Shown in pieces: positions 41,531 to 55,436 of a stretch of DNA of 64,000 nt. Origin of the DNA: Deltaproteobacteria bacterium (GTDB lineage: Bacteria; Desulfobacterota; Anaeroferrophillalia; Anaeroferrophillales; Tharpellaceae); NCBI GenBank assembly GCA_016938065.1, contig JAFGVI010000118.1, positions 1 through 64,000 on the forward strand. The letters are read 5' to 3'. Position 1 is the first letter of the stretch. Every line of letters begins with the position of its first letter. The notes below the pieces were generated by a model, which was given only the letters and a program-made list of their open reading frames with translations, was not told the DNA's origin and did not search any database. Position numbers and translations under genes: made by a program.

Positions 41531-42589
41531 TTAAACCGCCTGGCCGGCGACAGCTTCGCGCAATTGACCGCAGGCGGCGCTGATATCGGCACCTTTACTG
41601 CGCCGGGTCATCACCGTCAGATGATGGCGCTGCAGATACTCCATAAAGGCGGTTATCTGTTTTTGCCCGGGCTTTTTAAAAGGCAGTTCGGGATGTTCGT
41701 TGAAGGGAATAAGATTGATTTTAACGGGCAGTGATCCAACGAGCTCGACCAGACGACGGGCGTCATCCAGGGAATCATTAAGATCGGCAAAAAGAATATA
41801 TTCGAAGGTTATACGACGCTGATTGGTATGCGGATAACTGCGACAGGCCGCCAGCAGCGCGGCCAGATTATAACGCCGATTAATCGGCATCAACTGACTG
41901 CGCAAAACATCATCCGCGGCATTCAGTGAAATCGCCAGAGAAACCTCAATACGCTGGCCCAGCTCAACAATTTTAGGAGCAACACCGCAGCTGGAAAGGG
42001 TTATCCGGCGGCTGGAAAACTGCAGGCCGTCGTCATATTTCATAATCTCCAGAGCCTTCACCACCTCGGCAAAGTTGTCCAGGGGCTCGCCCATCCCCAT
42101 CAGCACAATATTGGTGATCGTCCCCCGGGCCAGACCGCTGTCGACAATCTCAGCCACCTGAATCACCTGATCGACGATCTCAGCGGCACTGAGCTGTCTG
42201 GCAAAGCCGGAACGGCCGGTCAGACAGAAACTGCAGCCCATGCGGCAACCGACCTGGGTTGAGAGACAGAGGGTCGACCGGTTTTTATCGTTGATCAGCA
42301 CCGTCTCAACCGTATGTCCGTCTTCTAGCTGAAAAAGAAATTTGCGCGTACCATCATCAGCCAGCTGTTCGCTGCGACACTCAATCCGACCGATGTAAGA
42401 GAATTCATGCAGACGCTCCCGGCAACTTCGCGAAAGATTACTCATCTGCTCAATATCGGTAACCCGCTGGCGGTAGAGCCAGCGAATAACCTGATCGGCC
42501 CGATAACGCTCTTTGCCGATCCCGGCAAGCTGCTCTGCCAATTCGGCCCGGCTTAAGCCTTTAAGGTTCAGTTTACACGATTCCGTCAT
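41531..42589 (-). CDS. rlmN: 23S rRNA (adenine2503-C2)-methyltransferase
   Basis: CLSTQVGCRMGCSFCLTGRSGF, GMGEPLDNF. Confidence 0.95.
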   Translation of the reverse strand: MTESCKLNLKGLSRAELAEQLAGIGKERYRADQVIRWLYRQRVTDIEQMSNLSRSCRERLHEFSYIGRIECRSEQLADDGTRKFLFQLEDGHTVETVLINDKNRSTLCLSTQVGCRMGCSFCLTGRSGFARQLSAAEIVDQVIQVAEIVDSGLARGTITNIVLMGMGEPLDNFAEVVKALEIMKYDDGLQFSSRRITLSSCGVAPKIVELGQRIEVSLAISLNAADDVLRSQLMPINRRYNLAALLAACRSYPHTNQRRITFEYILFADLNDSLDDARRLVELVGSLPVKINLIPFNEHPELPFKKPGQKQITAFMEYLQRHHLTVMTRRSKGADISAACGQLREAVAGQAV

Positions 42590-44001
42590 CTGTTTTTTAA
42601 CCAGCGGGCATTAGCCAGACCGAGCTGTTTAACCTTGTAGTTCATCACCCGCTTGCTGATGCCCAGCATCACCGCGGCATCCTTCTGCACCCAGTTACAG
42701 GCTTTCAGGGTTTCCACAATCAGGGAACGTTCCATCTCTTCGAGTTTTAATCCCTGCAGGGGAATTGCGAAAAGCGGATCAGGCTCGTCCTCACCTTCCT
42801 GACAGATCCCCTTCAGAAAGAGCAGATCCGACTTGACAATCTCGGAACCGTCACTCATCAGAACGGCCCGTTCAATACAGTTCTGCAGCTCCCGAACATT
42901 GCCCGGCCAGTGATGCTGCTGCAGAAAACGGGCCGCCTCCGGATGCAGGGTGGCGGTGTTCTTTTTCAGATCGGCAGCAAACTTACGAATAAAGGACTCG
43001 GCCAAAAGCGGAATATCTTCACGCCTTTCACGCAGCGGCGGCAGGTGAACGTTGATAACATTGATCCGATAGAAAAGATCTTCACGAAAATCGCCTTCGC
43101 GAATGATTTTGGCCAGATCTTTATTGGAGGCCGAGATAATGCGGGCATCAACCTTAATGGTTTTGTCGCCGCCTAAACGCTCAAACTCTTTCTCCTGCAG
43201 CACCCGCAGCAGTTTAGCCTGAGTCGCAAGGCTCATATCACCAATTTCATCCAGAAAGAGGGTCCCCCGGTCGGCCTGCTCAAAGCGCCCGATACGCTGG
43301 CGGCTGGCTCCGGTGTAGGCCCCTTTTTCATGACCGAAGAGTTCACTCTCTAAAAGATTATCATGCAGAGCGGCGCAGTTGACCTTGATAAAACTTTTCG
43401 CCGCCCGGGGGCTGCTGTAGTGAATCGCCCCGGCAACCAGCTCTTTACCGGTGCCGGTCTCGCCCGAAATCAGAATACTGGCATTACTGTTCGCAACCCG
43501 GCCGAGCAGAGCAAAAACCTGCTTGATCGCCGGGCTCTCACCGATAAAATTTTCAAACCGATAAATGATATTGCGCTCATGGCGCAGATAGGTAAGTTCA
43601 TGCTCATAAAATCTGACTTTCAGAGCCTTTTCCAGCCGCAGACAGAGTTCATCAAGACCATAGGGACGCTGAATAAAATCTGCAGCGCCGGCCCGCATCA
43701 CCGCGGCGACATCATCAACCGAACTGGCGGCAGCCATGAGCACGACCACCGTGGAAGAGAGAATCGCCTCCTGGCCGAGAAGAAATTCGAAACCGCAGCC
43801 CGCAAGCTGACTGACCTCAGCCAACAGGAGCTGATAGGATGATTTATTAAGCAGAGCCCGGGCCTGGTCTCCATTGTCAACCTCATCAACATGGTAATCC
43901 AGCCCCCGCAAAGCGGCGGCGGTCTCCTGCCGGATCCGGCTTTTACGATCGACGATAAGAATACGGCCGGCTTGGCCTACGGCCAGATCTTCTACTCCCA
44001 C
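42586..44001 (-). CDS. Sigma-54-dependent transcriptional activator with degenerate receiver domain
   Basis: AAA+ core [22 protein letters not shown] sigma54 loop, C-terminal Fis-type HTH; N-terminal receiver fold. Confidence 0.92.
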   Translation of the reverse strand: MGVEDLAVGQAGRILIVDRKSRIRQETAAALRGLDYHVDEVDNGDQARALLNKSSYQLLLAEVSQLAGCGFEFLLGQEAILSSTVVVLMAAASSVDDVAAVMRAGAADFIQRPYGLDELCLRLEKALKVRFYEHELTYLRHERNIIYRFENFIGESPAIKQVFALLGRVANSNASILISGETGTGKELVAGAIHYSSPRAAKSFIKVNCAALHDNLLESELFGHEKGAYTGASRQRIGRFEQADRGTLFLDEIGDMSLATQAKLLRVLQEKEFERLGGDKTIKVDARIISASNKDLAKIIREGDFREDLFYRINVINVHLPPLRERREDIPLLAESFIRKFAADLKKNTATLHPEAARFLQQHHWPGNVRELQNCIERAVLMSDGSEIVKSDLLFLKGICQEGEDEPDPLFAIPLQGLKLEEMERSLIVETLKACNWVQKDAAVMLGISKRVMNYKVKQLGLANARWLKNR

Positions 44002-45542
44002 TCGATTGTCCCCGGCGGTTTGGAGGAGATGTCGTAAACTACGCGATTGACTCCTCTGACTTCATTGATGATGCGATTCGCGATCCGCCCTAAAAGATCA
44101 TAGGGCATTCGGAACCAGTCTGCCGTCATGCCATCGACACTGTTGACCGCCCGTAAGGCGATAACCTTTTCATAGGTTCGTTCATCCCCCATGACACCAA
44201 CCGTTTTTACCGGAATCAGAACCGCAAAAGCCTGCCAGATTTCATGATAGAGTCCGGCCTTACGGATCTCTTCAATAAAAATGGTGTCCGCCTGACGCAG
44301 GATATCAAGCCGACCCTGAGTAATTTCGCCAATTACGCGGATAGCCAGCCCCGGCCCGGGAAAAGGATGCCGATCCACCACCTCTGAAGGAAGACCAAGT
44401 TCCCGGCCAACCTCGCGCACTTCATCTTTAAAAAGCTCCCGTAAAGGTTCAACCAGTTCAAGCTTCATATGTTCGGGCAAGCCCCCGACATTATGATGAC
44501 TTTTGATCACCGCCGAAGGCCCCTTAAAAGAGACACTCTCAATCACATCCGGATAGAGGGTCCCCTGGGCGAGAAAATCAACCCCTTCGAGCAACCCGGC
44601 CTGTTCTTCAAAAACCCGGATAAACTCATTACCGATAATCTTACGCTTTTTTTCCGGGTCCGTGACCCCGGCCAGGAGATCGAGAAAGGTTTGACTGGCA
44701 TCGACATAGCGCAGATTGATCTGAAAATGACGCCCAAACATCGCCTGCACCTGCTCCGCTTCATCCTGACGCAAGACCCCGTTATTGACAAAGATGCAGG
44801 TCAGCTGGTCGCCTAAAGCCCGGTGCAGCAACAGAGCTGCGACCGAAGAGTCGACCCCGCCGCTCAAACCTAAAATAACTTTGCCGGAATCGACCTGAGC
44901 CCGGATTGCAGCAATCGTGGTCTCGATAAAAGAGTGCATATTCCAGAGACCGTGGCAGTCACAGATGGCAAAGAGAAAATTTTTCAGAATCTGCCGCCCC
45001 GGTTTGGTGTGGACCACCTCGGGATGAAACTGCAGACCCCAGGCCTTTCTCTGAGAATCGGCAAAAGCGGCAATCGCGGCATTCTCCGTCGCCCCGATCG
45101 CGGTAAAACCGTCCGGCAGAGAGAGTACCTTATCGCCATGACTCATCCAGACCTGCTCCGGAAAATGCAGGCCCTCCCACAAGGGATCGGCCTGAAGAGA
45201 GTTCAGACTGGCCATGCCGAATTCGCGCTGTACGGAGTGGCCCACCACTCCCCCTAACTGTTCGGCAATCTCCTGCATGCCATAACAGATGCCGAGAATC
45301 GGCACCTTGAGCGCGAAAACCCCTTTATCGACATGAGGCGCGCAGCTGCCGTAGGTACTGGAGGGCCCGCCGGAGAAAATAATCCCGCGCGGTGAAAACT
45401 CCTTAATCCGTTCTAAAGAGAGATTATAGGGATGAATCTCACAATAAACCTTTTGTTCCCGCACCCGCCGGGCAATCAGTTGCGTATATTGAGAACCAAA
45501 ATCAAGAATGAGGATCTTCTCCTCATGAATATCAGGCTGCAT
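43992..45542 (-). CDS. guaA: GMP synthase (glutamine-hydrolysing)
   Basis: [17 protein letters not shown]-terminal PPGTIEWE. Confidence 0.97.
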   Translation of the reverse strand: MQPDIHEEKILILDFGSQYTQLIARRVREQKVYCEIHPYNLSLERIKEFSPRGIIFSGGPSSTYGSCAPHVDKGVFALKVPILGICYGMQEIAEQLGGVVGHSVQREFGMASLNSLQADPLWEGLHFPEQVWMSHGDKVLSLPDGFTAIGATENAAIAAFADSQRKAWGLQFHPEVVHTKPGRQILKNFLFAICDCHGLWNMHSFIETTIAAIRAQVDSGKVILGLSGGVDSSVAALLLHRALGDQLTCIFVNNGVLRQDEAEQVQAMFGRHFQINLRYVDASQTFLDLLAGVTDPEKKRKIIGNEFIRVFEEQAGLLEGVDFLAQGTLYPDVIESVSFKGPSAVIKSHHNVGGLPEHMKLELVEPLRELFKDEVREVGRELGLPSEVVDRHPFPGPGLAIRVIGEITQGRLDILRQADTIFIEEIRKAGLYHEIWQAFAVLIPVKTVGVMGDERTYEKVIALRAVNSVDGMTADWFRMPYDLLGRIANRIINEVRGVNRVVYDISSKPPGTIEWE

Positions 45543-45602
45543 TATTTCTCCAGAATCAAAAAAACTGAACTTTTCCCCAAAACTTCAATAATTACGCAAT
45601 AA

Positions 45603-45623
45603 TAATTCGTAATTCGTAATTCG
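45603..45623. repeat. (TAATTCG)x3 short tandem repeat
   Basis: Three exact adjacent copies between guaA and guaB. Confidence 0.9.
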
Positions 45624-45632
45624 CACTTACTC

Positions 45633-48028
<2,396 letters not shown>

Positions 48029-48114
48029 TCTATTATCATCCTCAATTAAAGAGAGGGAAAATTAATTAACAGCCGCATCGGCTTCGGTCATGACCGGGCC
48101 ATAATCCAGAAACA

Positions 48115-49797
48115 TTATTTTGCTCCGGCTACGGTTTCGCAGACATTAAAGCAGTGATCACCGATTTTTTCAAAATTAGTAAGCATATCAATAAAAACCA
48201 GACCCGGCACCACGGAACAGCGATCCTCGCTCAAACGTTCAATATGCCGGTTACGATAGCGATCCTCCAGAGAGTTGATACTGCTTTCCAGGGCTTTGGC
48301 CCGTACCATGAACCTCTCCTGTTTAGCGTTTTCCATACCGCTTATCATCAACTCGATAAATTCCCGCGACTTGGCCTTGATATTGGCAACCTCAGTCAGC
48401 GCTTCCTCACTGAATTCAATTTTCTGATCGTGCATCCGTTCAACCAGACGAATCAGGTTTTCGCAATGGTCTCCGAGACGCTCCAGGTTATTGACAATAT
48501 ACATCGTGGCATTGACCTCACGGGAGATTTCCGGCGTCGTCGAGAGCTGGGTTACATTAACAAGAAAATCCGTAATCTCCTTTTGCAGCATATCAACCGT
48601 ATTTTCTTTGCGATAGACCTTCTCGACCATCTTCTGAGAAAAGTTTTCAAAACACTCCATGGTCTGATCAAACATCCGCAGACAGAGACCGGCCATGCGC
48701 ATAGTTTCCTGGCGCGCCTGTGCCAGAGCCAGAGGCGGAGTGTCAAGCACCCGATTGTCGATAAAACGCAGATGATAAGAACTCTCCTCTTCCTCGCCGG
48801 CAGGCACCATCCAGATGCAGATTTTAGCCAGCACTCCGATCAGAGGAAGAAAAAGCAGACAGTTGAACACATTGAAAAAGGTATGAGCATTGGCCAGATG
48901 GCGGGCGATAAAGGGTTTATCGCCAATAGCCATGGCATACTGAGCAGCCTGCTGAGCGGTGGTCAGTACCATATCCGGAGCCCCGGGAGTAAATTTATCC
49001 ACCAGCTGCATGAACAGGGGAAAGAGCAGTATGACATAAACAACCCCTAAGACATTAATCATCGTATGGGCCCAGGCCGCACGCTTGGCCGAAACATTAG
49101 TCCCGATACTGGCCAGCAAAGCGGTTATGGTCGTGCCGATATTCTCCCCGAGAATCAAGCCCAGGCCACCTTCAAAGGTCAGCGCGCCGCTGGCTGCCAG
49201 AACCATGGTAATACCGACAGTGGCACTGGAACTCTGCAGAACAATAGTCAGCAGAGCTCCAGCCAGAACAGCCATGAGATGATTATGGCTGAATGAAACA
49301 AAAGCTTCTTGAAAAAAAGGCTGGGTTTTGAGCACCGAAAGCCCGTCCTTCAAGATATCGAGGCCATAAAAAAGCATCCCGAAACCAAGCAGTATTTCTC
49401 CGAAATACTGCCAGCGGCGATTGCGGGAGAAAAATTTAAGAGCCACACCGATGCCGATCGCCGGCAGTGCATAATGCGTTACCTTGAAGGCAATCATCTG
49501 GCCGGTTATCGTGGTTCCGATATTGGCCCCCAGAATAACCCCGATCGCCTGCATCAGATTCATCAGACCGGCATTGACAAAGCCCACCACCATTACGGTT
49601 GTGGCACTGCTGCTCTGAACAATGGCCGTTACCGTGGTGCCGACCAGAAACGCGGAAATCCGGTTAGTCGTCAAGGTTTCAAGTACTTGCCGCAGGCGAT
49701 TGCCGGCCGCCTTCTGCAAGCCTTCCGACATGACTTTCATGCCGTAGAGAAAAAGCCCGAGACCACCAAGAAAAGAAAACACCATTGCTTGAATCAT
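48115..49797 (-). CDS. Na/Pi cotransporter family protein with C-terminal PhoU-like domain
   Basis: Duplicated QSSSATTVMVVGF / QSSSATVGITMVL motifs. Confidence 0.92.
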   Translation of the reverse strand: MIQAMVFSFLGGLGLFLYGMKVMSEGLQKAAGNRLRQVLETLTTNRISAFLVGTTVTAIVQSSSATTVMVVGFVNAGLMNLMQAIGVILGANIGTTITGQMIAFKVTHYALPAIGIGVALKFFSRNRRWQYFGEILLGFGMLFYGLDILKDGLSVLKTQPFFQEAFVSFSHNHLMAVLAGALLTIVLQSSSATVGITMVLAASGALTFEGGLGLILGENIGTTITALLASIGTNVSAKRAAWAHTMINVLGVVYVILLFPLFMQLVDKFTPGAPDMVLTTAQQAAQYAMAIGDKPFIARHLANAHTFFNVFNCLLFLPLIGVLAKICIWMVPAGEEEESSYHLRFIDNRVLDTPPLALAQARQETMRMAGLCLRMFDQTMECFENFSQKMVEKVYRKENTVDMLQKEITDFLVNVTQLSTTPEISREVNATMYIVNNLERLGDHCENLIRLVERMHDQKIEFSEEALTEVANIKAKSREFIELMISGMENAKQERFMVRAKALESSINSLEDRYRNRHIERLSEDRCSVVPGLVFIDMLTNFEKIGDHCFNVCETVAGAK

Positions 49798-49919
49798 TTA
49801 GAACAGCCCCATCACTTCTGGATTACTCAATTAATTTTAGCTTAATGAGCAGGCCATAGTTACAATATCTCAAATATTTGATTGACGATTGCCGAACCGA
49901 CGGAGTTCACAATCGCCAT

Positions 49920-51116
49920 CTAGCGAACCAGTTCCCGCAAAGCCACAATCTCGACCCCGGCTTCTCTTGCCATCTCCGGCAGTAAACGCAGTGCCGCAGC
50001 CGTCTCCTCATAAGGGTGGCCGATAGCAACAGAACTCCCTTTAACTTTGGCAACCTCAATAAGGGCCTTAAGCTCTTCCCGGATATGACCGATATCCTTC
50101 ACATTATCGAGAAAAATATCCCGTTGCAGGGCCGGAACCCCACATTCGACGGCACTCTTATAGGCAACACTGGAGGCTATCGTACGACTGTCTAAGAAAA
50201 ACAGGCGGCGACCTTTGAGCACCTGCATCACCTGAGCCATTTTTCGGGCATCGGCAGTCAGGCGTGAACCCATGTGGTTGTTGATGCCGACAATACCCGG
50301 CAAAGACTGCAAATCGGTAACCAGAGTCGAACTTAACTGATCCGCATTCATACAGCTCAGGAGAGCTCCGGGACCGGGATCAACCGCCGGATAGCCCTGC
50401 GGCTCCATCGGGGCATGCAGAATAATATCCCGCTGGTGATCATTTAGATAAGCCGCCACTTTATGTGAATTTTTCAACAGAGGAAAAACTGCAAACGTCA
50501 GAGGCAGCGGCAGAGCGACAAATTCAGCCGCCTGCTCCAGACTGCGGCCGAGATCGTCGATAACTATAGCCAGACGCGGGCCCGGGACATCAGAGTCCGA
50601 ACCCGCTTTCGCGCCGACCTCGACAAAAGTGCCGACGGCCACAACCTCTTCCCCCTCCAGAATCAAGAGATTGAGCGTGGCGCGACTCTTATCAAGATAG
50701 ATCAGCACGCGGAAATCAAGCTCCCGCCGGAAAAAATCCTTCTCCGCATCCAGCACCTGAGCCAGAGCAGCCAGATCCAGGCAGTGTCCGCGTAAACCCA
50801 AACGCCGCCACTCATGGGCACCGTGGCGCACAACCTCCCAATGGTGCTCGACCTCGACCGGCGGACGACAAGCCGCCAGCCGCTCCTCCAGCTGACGCAA
50901 ACCTTCTTCCAGACTCTCCCGCTCCCGTCCTGGTGCCCGATGATTTTCCAATTCGGAAGTAACCTGCGGGCCTGAATCTGTTGACAGCGGCGGCCGCGAC
51001 AGCCGACCGGCCAGCAGATAACCAAGAAGAAAAAAAAGCGCAACCCCAGCCCCGACTGAGCCGGCAAACAGCAGGCGTCGCCGCAAGGGGACATTCGGAC
51101 CGGGCTTTTTTTTCAT
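49920..51116 (-). CDS. Divergent polysaccharide deacetylase (YibQ-like)
   Basis: RLAIVIDDLGRSLEQA, LHAPMEPQGYP, GINNHMGSRLTAD. Confidence 0.9.
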   Translation of the reverse strand: MKKKPGPNVPLRRRLLFAGSVGAGVALFFLLGYLLAGRLSRPPLSTDSGPQVTSELENHRAPGRERESLEEGLRQLEERLAACRPPVEVEHHWEVVRHGAHEWRRLGLRGHCLDLAALAQVLDAEKDFFRRELDFRVLIYLDKSRATLNLLILEGEEVVAVGTFVEVGAKAGSDSDVPGPRLAIVIDDLGRSLEQAAEFVALPLPLTFAVFPLLKNSHKVAAYLNDHQRDIILHAPMEPQGYPAVDPGPGALLSCMNADQLSSTLVTDLQSLPGIVGINNHMGSRLTADARKMAQVMQVLKGRRLFFLDSRTIASSVAYKSAVECGVPALQRDIFLDNVKDIGHIREELKALIEVAKVKGSSVAIGHPYEETAAALRLLPEMAREAGVEIVALRELVR

Positions 51117-51128
51117 CAGTGGGATCGC

Positions 51129-52640
51129 TTACTGTGCACTGAGCTGCTTAAAAACCTGCCAGCCCTGAAGCAATTCGACCGCACGTAAAATCTGCGCATC
51201 ATTGCGCCACTCTTCTTCAACCTCTTTCCCGGCCGTATTCGCCGGATCGTTTTTATCCAGCGCTGGCACTTTATCCTCAGACGGAGCAGTTTTCGGCTGG
51301 GCTTCGGGCAGGTTTTCGCTCCCGCTGCCGCCATTCTCAAAGTGACCTTTCAGATCCTTCTCCTTGAGATTATACATGATCCCTTTTTTCTGATCGCGGC
51401 GCACAACCGTACCGGCTTCGACCACAACATCGGGCTCAATGCCTTTGGCCTGTATCGAACGACCACTCGGCGTATAGTAAAGTGAAGTCGTCATCCGCAC
51501 GGCGGAGCCATCTTCGAGAGGAATAATAGTCTGCACCGAACCCTTGCCGAAACTCTGCGTCCCCATGATCAGGGCGCGTTTATGGTCCTGCAGGGCTCCA
51601 GCCACAATTTCCGAAGCACTGGCACTGCCGCCGTTGACCAGGACGACCATCGGATAGTCGCCTTCAGTGCCATCGTCATAGGCCTGATAACGCATATTCT
51701 GCTTGGTGATCCGGCCATCTGTATAAACAATCAGACCAGACTTTAAAAAATAGTCGGAAACCTTGACTGCCTGCTGCAGAAGCCCACCCGGATTATTGCG
51801 CAAATCCAATACCAGACCGGAGATCGGATGCTCCTTTTTCAGCTCTTTCATTTTCCGGTTAAGATCATCATAGGTCCGGGACTGAAACTGGGTCAGACGC
51901 ACATAGGCAATATTGTCGGTAAGCGTTTTACTCTTGACACTGACGACTTTGATAATATCACGAACAATTTTCACATCGAGAAGTTCATTGAGCCCCTCGC
52001 GCAAAATCGAGATGGTAATTTCCGTATCTTTGGGACCGCGCATCTTTTTGACGGCTTCCATCAGGGTCATATCTTTGCTGAGTTCACCATCAATCTTGAT
52101 AATCCGGTCTCCGGCCTCAATCCCGGCCCGAAAAGCGGGGGTATCCTCAATCGGTGAAACCACCGTCAGAACCCCGTCACGAATGGTAATTTCAATACCG
52201 AGCCCCCCGAAGGAACCGGTCGTCTCAACCTGCATCTCCTTGAACATCTCCGGCGGCATGAAACTCGAATGGGGATCAAGATCGGAAAGCATCCCCTTGA
52301 TTGAGCCATAGACCAGCTTCTTGATGTCAACCTCTTCGACATAATTCTTCTGCACCAGACTCAAGGTATCGGTAAACAGTTTTATATACTCATAAGGACT
52401 CTCTTCCTGCTTCTGCCCCTCTTCCAGGGCCCGGGAATCACTGGACAGCACTCCAAGATGAACTACCATAAAGGCGGCAACCGCCAGGATCACTCCTAAA
52501 AAAATTGATTTACCTTTATTTCTTTCAACCATCCTCAGAAACCTCCAAAAGATTGACCAACAGTTACCTGCAACCGGCAAGCGGCGCAACCGGCCACTGA
52601 CCCTTTGATTATCGCTTTTGCCTGTAAGATCTGCCATCAT
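51129..52640 (-). CDS. Carboxy-terminal processing protease, S41 family
   Basis: PDZ domain, LVNGGSASASEIVAGALQDHKRALIMGTQSFGKGSVQT. Confidence 0.94.
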   Translation of the reverse strand: MMADLTGKSDNQRVSGRLRRLPVAGNCWSIFWRFLRMVERNKGKSIFLGVILAVAAFMVVHLGVLSSDSRALEEGQKQEESPYEYIKLFTDTLSLVQKNYVEEVDIKKLVYGSIKGMLSDLDPHSSFMPPEMFKEMQVETTGSFGGLGIEITIRDGVLTVVSPIEDTPAFRAGIEAGDRIIKIDGELSKDMTLMEAVKKMRGPKDTEITISILREGLNELLDVKIVRDIIKVVSVKSKTLTDNIAYVRLTQFQSRTYDDLNRKMKELKKEHPISGLVLDLRNNPGGLLQQAVKVSDYFLKSGLIVYTDGRITKQNMRYQAYDDGTEGDYPMVVLVNGGSASASEIVAGALQDHKRALIMGTQSFGKGSVQTIIPLEDGSAVRMTTSLYYTPSGRSIQAKGIEPDVVVEAGTVVRRDQKKGIMYNLKEKDLKGHFENGGSGSENLPEAQPKTAPSEDKVPALDKNDPANTAGKEVEEEWRNDAQILRAVELLQGWQVFKQLSAQ

Positions 52641-52642
52641 CG

Positions 52643-53794
52643 TTACATCTGCGAAACCCAGCTGAGAGGATCCTCGGGGATGCCATCCTTGCGGATCTCA
52701 AAATAGAGAGACGCAGTCTCGGAAAGAACCCCGCGGCCAACCTGACCGACAATGTCGGAGGTCCGCAGGTAGTCATTCAGAGAACAGGCAAACGCCTCAA
52801 GATGCGCGTAGATCGAGTAATAACCTCCTCCGTGATCAACCACCAGAAGATTACCATAACCTTTCATCGCAGCGGCAAAGACCACCTGACCGTCATGCAC
52901 AACCTTGACCGGATCACCAAAACGGGCCTTGATTTCAATACCCTTATTATTGGTAACTGTCGCAAAGCGAGAATCTTTTTCAAGACCAAAAAAACTTACC
53001 ACAACGCCATCAACCGGCATAGGCAAGCTTCCCTTGAGTAAGGCAAAATCAGTTTCCGGCAGCCCTTTTGCGAAAGTCATCCTTTGCAGCTTTGAAGCAA
53101 CGTGCTCAAGCTCGGCAACCAGCTCCTGATGAACCTTGACCTGATGCTGAATTTTATACAGCAACTCATTTTTTTTGGCAATGTTTTCTTCCAATTCCGC
53201 GGTTTTGCGGGCCTGCTGTTCTTCAAGCTGAAGCAGAAACTGACGTCTTTCATCGAGTTCCAGACGACGGTTTTTGACCTCACCAAGAAGCTTTGTACAG
53301 GAGTTCTGCAACGCGCGATCCGCCGCCAGAACACGCTGTCCATAATTTAGAGCATTTAGTTTTTCCGTCAGATCGGCATCGCCGTCAAGAAAATCGAGCC
53401 ATTTCCCCGGTGGCTGGCAGTAACGGATTTTCAGGCGCCGGCAGAACTTCTGCAAAAGATCATGCAAAGACTCCTCAAGGTGCAGCGCCGCATCCTCCTG
53501 CACCGCCACCTGCGAGCCGACCTCCAGCAACTCATCACCCAGAGCTTTGAGTTCTCCCTGAAGCGCACCATGCCAACGGTTAAGATCATCAATTTCCAAC
53601 AGTATGGAACCATGCCGAGAACGGGCCTTTTCCTCCTGCCGACGCTCCTGAGCAATCTGTTCCTTAAGGGTCTGTAAATCACGAGCTAAAGCCGGATCGT
53701 CGTTTTTTCCCTGAGCCCGGCAATCCGCCGGCATCCGCATTTCAACCAGACCGGCGAAGAAAAACAACAGGATGATCAGACTAAAACTTTTCAT
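52643..53794 (-). CDS. EnvC-like murein hydrolase activator (M23 fold)
   Basis: Long coiled coil and LytM domain (VVDHGGGYYSIYAHL); start set at the ATG just after ftsX, the longer ORF is out-of-frame overlap. Confidence 0.88.
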   Translation of the reverse strand: MKSFSLIILLFFFAGLVEMRMPADCRAQGKNDDPALARDLQTLKEQIAQERRQEEKARSRHGSILLEIDDLNRWHGALQGELKALGDELLEVGSQVAVQEDAALHLEESLHDLLQKFCRRLKIRYCQPPGKWLDFLDGDADLTEKLNALNYGQRVLAADRALQNSCTKLLGEVKNRRLELDERRQFLLQLEEQQARKTAELEENIAKKNELLYKIQHQVKVHQELVAELEHVASKLQRMTFAKGLPETDFALLKGSLPMPVDGVVVSFFGLEKDSRFATVTNNKGIEIKARFGDPVKVVHDGQVVFAAAMKGYGNLLVVDHGGGYYSIYAHLEAFACSLNDYLRTSDIVGQVGRGVLSETASLYFEIRKDGIPEDPLSWVSQM

Positions 53795-53795
53795 T

Positions 53796-54719
53796 CTAAT
53801 CCTGGCGAATCCAGCGCGTGGAGAGAAGGAATCCGGCAATCCCAAGGAAGGTACCCATAAGCAGGAAAAGCAGTAGAGGCAGCGGCGAAAAAAATTTAAG
53901 CTGCAGCACAACCGGCCAATGCGGAACCTGCAGCTGCAGCCAGCCTTTAAAATATCGAAATCCGCCATAAGCCAGGCCGAGAGCCAGAAAAGAGGCTGCA
54001 GACCCCTGGAAAACCCCCTCAAAAAGATAGGGCAAGGCAATAAAACCAGGCGTCGCACCAACCAGATGAAGCACTCTGATAGTTTCGCGACGAGCAAAAA
54101 GAGAGAGTCGAATGGTACTCGCAACCACAAAAACAGTAACCCCGGAAAGAAAAGCCGCAAAAAGAAAACCAAAATATTTAACTGTTTTGAGCAGGGAAAA
54201 AAGCTGCCGCAGCCAGCTGCTGCCGTAGACAACCTCATCCACCCCGACCTGCCGGCGCAGCTGACGGGCCAGACGTTCAACCGCCTCGACATCGACAACC
54301 TTCTCATCCAGGAAAAGCTCTAATGAGGCCGGCAGAGGGTTATCCGGCAAACCCTCCAGGAAATTGGCATCATCGCCCAGCGTTACTTTAAAATTTTTAA
54401 GGGCCTGATCCCTGGATATATAGATAAAACGTACCACTTCATCCAGTTCGCGACAATAGTTCTGCAGGGACGCCATTCTCTCCTCATCAATTTTCTCATC
54501 AAGGTAGACAACAATACGCAAATCGGTCCGCCAGGCTGAAACCAGTCGAGCCGCATTACTGTAACCTAGAAAATAGAGGATCAAAAGGAGCAGGGAGATG
54601 GTAATGATTAAAATCGAGATTAAATTAATCACCGGATGCCGCCGGATATTATTGCCGGTCAGCTTAAAGAGCGGAAAAAGATGGTCGTAAATTTTAGCCA
54701 TAAGCTTTATATCTTTCAC
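53796..54719 (-). CDS. ftsX: Cell division protein FtsX
   Basis: FtsX N-terminal TM/ECD and permease; adjacent to ftsE. Confidence 0.92.
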   Translation of the reverse strand: MKDIKLMAKIYDHLFPLFKLTGNNIRRHPVINLISILIITISLLLLILYFLGYSNAARLVSAWRTDLRIVVYLDEKIDEERMASLQNYCRELDEVVRFIYISRDQALKNFKVTLGDDANFLEGLPDNPLPASLELFLDEKVVDVEAVERLARQLRRQVGVDEVVYGSSWLRQLFSLLKTVKYFGFLFAAFLSGVTVFVVASTIRLSLFARRETIRVLHLVGATPGFIALPYLFEGVFQGSAASFLALGLAYGGFRYFKGWLQLQVPHWPVVLQLKFFSPLPLLLFLLMGTFLGIAGFLLSTRWIRQD

Positions 54720-54767
54720 AAAGGCTCAAAGTCGCAAAGTTTTTTTGAAAACTTTGCGACTTTCACC

Positions 54768-55436
54768 TCAGTCAGGCCAGACATAGGTCTGCAGAGATCC
54801 TTTATCAAGATAAAAAACCTTGCGCTTGAAGCGCTGCAGCAGAGCCCGGTTATGAGTAACCATGACAACCGTAGCCCCTTGAGAATTTATATATTTAAAA
54901 ATATTCATTATCTCTTCGGTAATCTCATAATCAAGGTTACCGGTCGGTTCATCGGCAAGAATAATTTGCGGATCGTTAACCAGGGCCCGGGCAATGGCGA
55001 CGCGCTGCTGTTCCCCCCCCGACAACTGCGGCGGAAGACGTTCCAGCTGACGTTCAATCCCCACCACCTTCAGCACCTGCCAGACGGCTTTCTGAATCAG
55101 TTTGCGCGGGGTTCCGGCTACCTCCAGGGCGAGCGCAACATTATCAAAAACCGTATAGTTGGGAATAAGTTTATAATCCTGAAAAACCATCCCCATGCGC
55201 CGGCGCAACTTGGCAATGCGCGCCGGCCGCGCCTGCATCAGATCAAGACCGTCGACCACAACCTGTCCACTGTCCGGCTTCAAATCGGCAAAGAGCAGGC
55301 GAAACAGAGTGGTTTTCCCGGCCCCGCTGGGCCCCACAAGATAAACAAACTCACCCCTTTTGACCTCAAAAGAGATATCCTTCAAAATCAGGTCGGGGTG
55401 ATTGTAACTTTTATTAAGATGGGATACGCGAATCAT
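54768..55436 (-). CDS. ftsE: Cell division ATP-binding protein FtsE
   Basis: [31 protein letters not shown]; start trimmed from 55511. Confidence 0.94.
   Translation of the reverse strand: MIRVSHLNKSYNHPDLILKDISFEVKRGEFVYLVGPSGAGKTTLFRLLFADLKPDSGQVVVDGLDLMQARPARIAKLRRRMGMVFQDYKLIPNYTVFDNVALALEVAGTPRKLIQKAVWQVLKVVGIERQLERLPPQLSGGEQQRVAIARALVNDPQIILADEPTGNLDYEITEEIMNIFKYINSQGATVVMVTHNRALLQRFKRKVFYLDKGSLQTYVWPD

Noticed and set aside
52643-54307. 554-aa reading of the EnvC ORF
   Set aside because: The first 171 codons overlap ftsX in another frame and look like noise; the real start is the ATG at 53794, directly after the ftsX stop.
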